Source of the DNA: Promethearchaeota archaeon
Lineage (GTDB): Archaea; Asgardarchaeota; Lokiarchaeia; Sigynarchaeales; SOKP01
Length of the DNA stretch: 6,271 bases
Reading direction: 5' to 3'
Assembly (NCBI GenBank): GCA_019894875.1
Contig: JAGXNR010000147.1
Span: 1 to 6,271, forward strand
The position numbers and the translations under genes were made by a program. Position 1 is the stretch's first letter. The number at the start of each line of letters is the position of its first letter. The notes beneath the pieces were generated by a model. That model was not told where the DNA came from, did not search any database, and worked only from the letters and a program-made list of their open reading frames with translations. Positions 5,437 to 6,271 of this stretch are shown here, in pieces.

Positions 5437-5949
5437 TTTTGTCTTTTTTATTATTTCATTTGACAATGATCAATTTTTTTCTCTTTATTTAAAGATCTTC
5501 TCTAAAAAATATCTAACATCAACAAGCATTGATGAATAATTCCAACCTTTTTCTTATTTCACCCAATCGCTTACTTGTTAATAGTAAATTTCGATTTTAT
5601 TAACTTGGCGATCTTGTAAAAATGCCCAGTTTAGCGTTTCAGATTTTGATCGGATTTTTTAAATCTTAAAATGTACTTCCAGATTAATCCAATATGAGGA
5701 ATATCTGAGACATATTCTAGATAAAACTCCTAAATAACAACAAAAATGACCTATCTATAAAAAGAAATTAACTTGCACGAGGTTGATCACTTTCACAATT
5801 CCGAATTTTGTCGTTCAATTTTTTTAATTTTTAACCCAATAAATGCAAGATCATACCATAATCTTTAAATATCCAAAAGATCAATATCTATATAATAAAC
5901 TCTTTAAATATAACAAAAATTAACAAAAAGTTTCATAAAAAATTAAAAA
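5437..5949. other. Long gene-free region upstream of the histone gene
   Basis: About 510 bp with no open frame I would defend on either strand. At the left end T-rich tracts (5437-5449 and 5474-5480) probably terminate the zinc-ribbon gene. The middle (5500-5850) holds scattered T tracts and a weak AGATTT/AAATCT inverted repeat near 5640-5665. It has no tRNA-like, C/D-box or other RNA structure that I could recognise. The right end carries TATA-like boxes for the histone gene. Confidence 0.6.
5889..5911 (+). promoter_or_regulatory. Candidate TATA boxes for the histone gene
   Basis: Two boxes lie close together: tatataat (about 5889-5896) and tttaaatat (5903-5911). They predict start sites near 5917 and 5932, with leaders of about 48 and 33 nt. 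Either leader is long enough to include the Shine-Dalgarno at 5952-5956. Confidence 0.4.
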
Positions 5950-5951
5950 GT

Positions 5952-5956
5952 GGAGG
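5952..5956 (+). promoter_or_regulatory. Shine-Dalgarno site of the histone gene
   Basis: GGAGG with 8 nt to the ATG at 5965. It is the strongest ribosome binding site in the window. It decides the start: the in-frame GTG at 5950 overlaps the SD itself and would add five residues (MEEFK) not expected in the family. Confidence 0.85.
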
Positions 5957-5964
5957 AATTTAAA

Positions 5965-6180
5965 ATGGCTGGAAGAGAATATATTAGTTGGAGCCCTATT
6001 AGGCGTTTAATGAAGCACAACGGGGCTGTTATTGTTGCGCGTGACGCAGTGGATGAATTAGTAGATTGGATGGGTAATTCTGCTGAAAAACTCACAAAAA
6101 CCGCACTAACTTTAACCAAGCATGCAAAACGTAAGAAAATAACTCGAAATGACATCCTTTTAGCAATCAAGTATTTCTAA
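5965..6180 (+). CDS. Archaeal histone (HMf-like)
   Basis: A 71-residue single histone fold. It aligns without gaps to HMfB with a shift of four: P11-I12-x-R14 (HMf P7, R10), G20 (G16, the stacking glycine), L50 and H53 (L46, H49, dimer-dimer interface), R56-K57 (R52-K53), and D63 (D59, salt bridge to R52 and interface to H49), ending in IKYF at the HMf F67 position. The protein dimerises, binds and wraps DNA, and with the small glycine at 16 could form extended multimers. It has a four-residue longer N-terminus (MAGREYISW start) and lacks the two lysines at the HMf C-terminus. Two usual DNA-contact positions differ: R19 is Ile23 and T54 is Lys58. The strong SD and T-tract terminator fit a highly expressed single gene. 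Confidence 0.95.
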   Translation: MAGREYISWSPIRRLMKHNGAVIVARDAVDELVDWMGNSAEKLTKTALTLTKHAKRKKITRNDILLAIKYF

Positions 6181-6215
6181 GAGATTTGTTACTCGTTTAA
6201 CCTTATTTCCAACAA

Positions 6216-6235
6216 TTTTTTTTTATTTTTTTTTT
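6216..6235 (+). terminator. T-tract transcription terminator after the histone gene
   Basis: A run of nine T, one A and ten T starts 35 bp after the histone stop codon, with no stable hairpin before it. This is the archaeal intrinsic type, where a U-rich end alone stops RNA polymerase. Confidence 0.8.
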
Positions 6236-6271
6236 ATATCTTATATCTCTTATTTGTTAAATACTATACTT

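Noticed and set aside
5528..5536. TTGATGA as C box of a C/D guide RNA
   Set aside because: The first base does not fit, and there is no D box (CTGA) at a proper distance.
5640..5665. AGATTT/AAATCT inverted repeat as terminator or riboswitch
   Set aside because: The stem is weak, all A/T except one pair, with a 14-nt loop, and is expected by chance in such AT-rich DNA.
5943..6170. Minus-strand open frame of 75 codons over the histone gene
   Set aside because: It is a shadow of the histone.
1..6271. CRISPR array, insertion sequence or tRNA gene
   Set aside because: No regularly spaced repeats beyond the single two-copy unit, no transposase-like protein, and no cloverleaf-like GC-rich segment were seen.

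Overview
The window is a low-G+C stretch of an archaeal chromosome. SRP19, ribosomal protein eS8, a 20S proteasome beta subunit and an HMf-type histone settle the domain. TATA-like boxes and T-rich ends instead of long hairpins fit this. The lineage is less certain. The base composition, a JAMM (MPN+) protease beside a DUF4443-like winged-helix gene, and a protein shaped like a eukaryotic trafficking 'appendage' make an Asgard archaeon plausible. That placement is inference and no marker here proves it.

Layout from left to right. Bases 1-302 (minus) hold the N-terminus of an AMP-forming acyl-CoA synthetase that runs off the edge. Divergent from it are srp19 and hypA (460-1137, plus), a tight pair. 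rps8e (1168-1551, minus) converges on hypA with only 30 bp between them. Next is a promoter-sized region in which a 61-bp unit occurs twice (1627-1754), directly in front of the proteasome beta gene (1769-2398, plus). Bases 2511-2902 (minus) look like a small exported or membrane protein gene broken by a single frameshift. The minus-strand pair DUF4443-like wHTH (3637-4320) and JAMM protease (3129-3620) forms a probable operon. A 329-residue protein (4447-5436) is divergent from it. It has a predicted beta-sandwich, an alpha/beta region and a C-terminal zinc ribbon. A gene-free stretch of about 500 bp follows, then a histone gene (5965-6180) with the clearest Shine-Dalgarno and T-tract terminator in the window.

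Functionally the window mixes housekeeping information genes (SRP19, eS8, histone), protein turnover (proteasome beta, JAMM isopeptidase-like enzyme) and nickel-enzyme maturation (HypA). The least-described part is 3129-5436: a wHTH regulator-like protein, a JAMM protease and an appendage-like zinc-ribbon protein around one 126-bp divergent promoter region. Whether these three act together is a hypothesis from position only.
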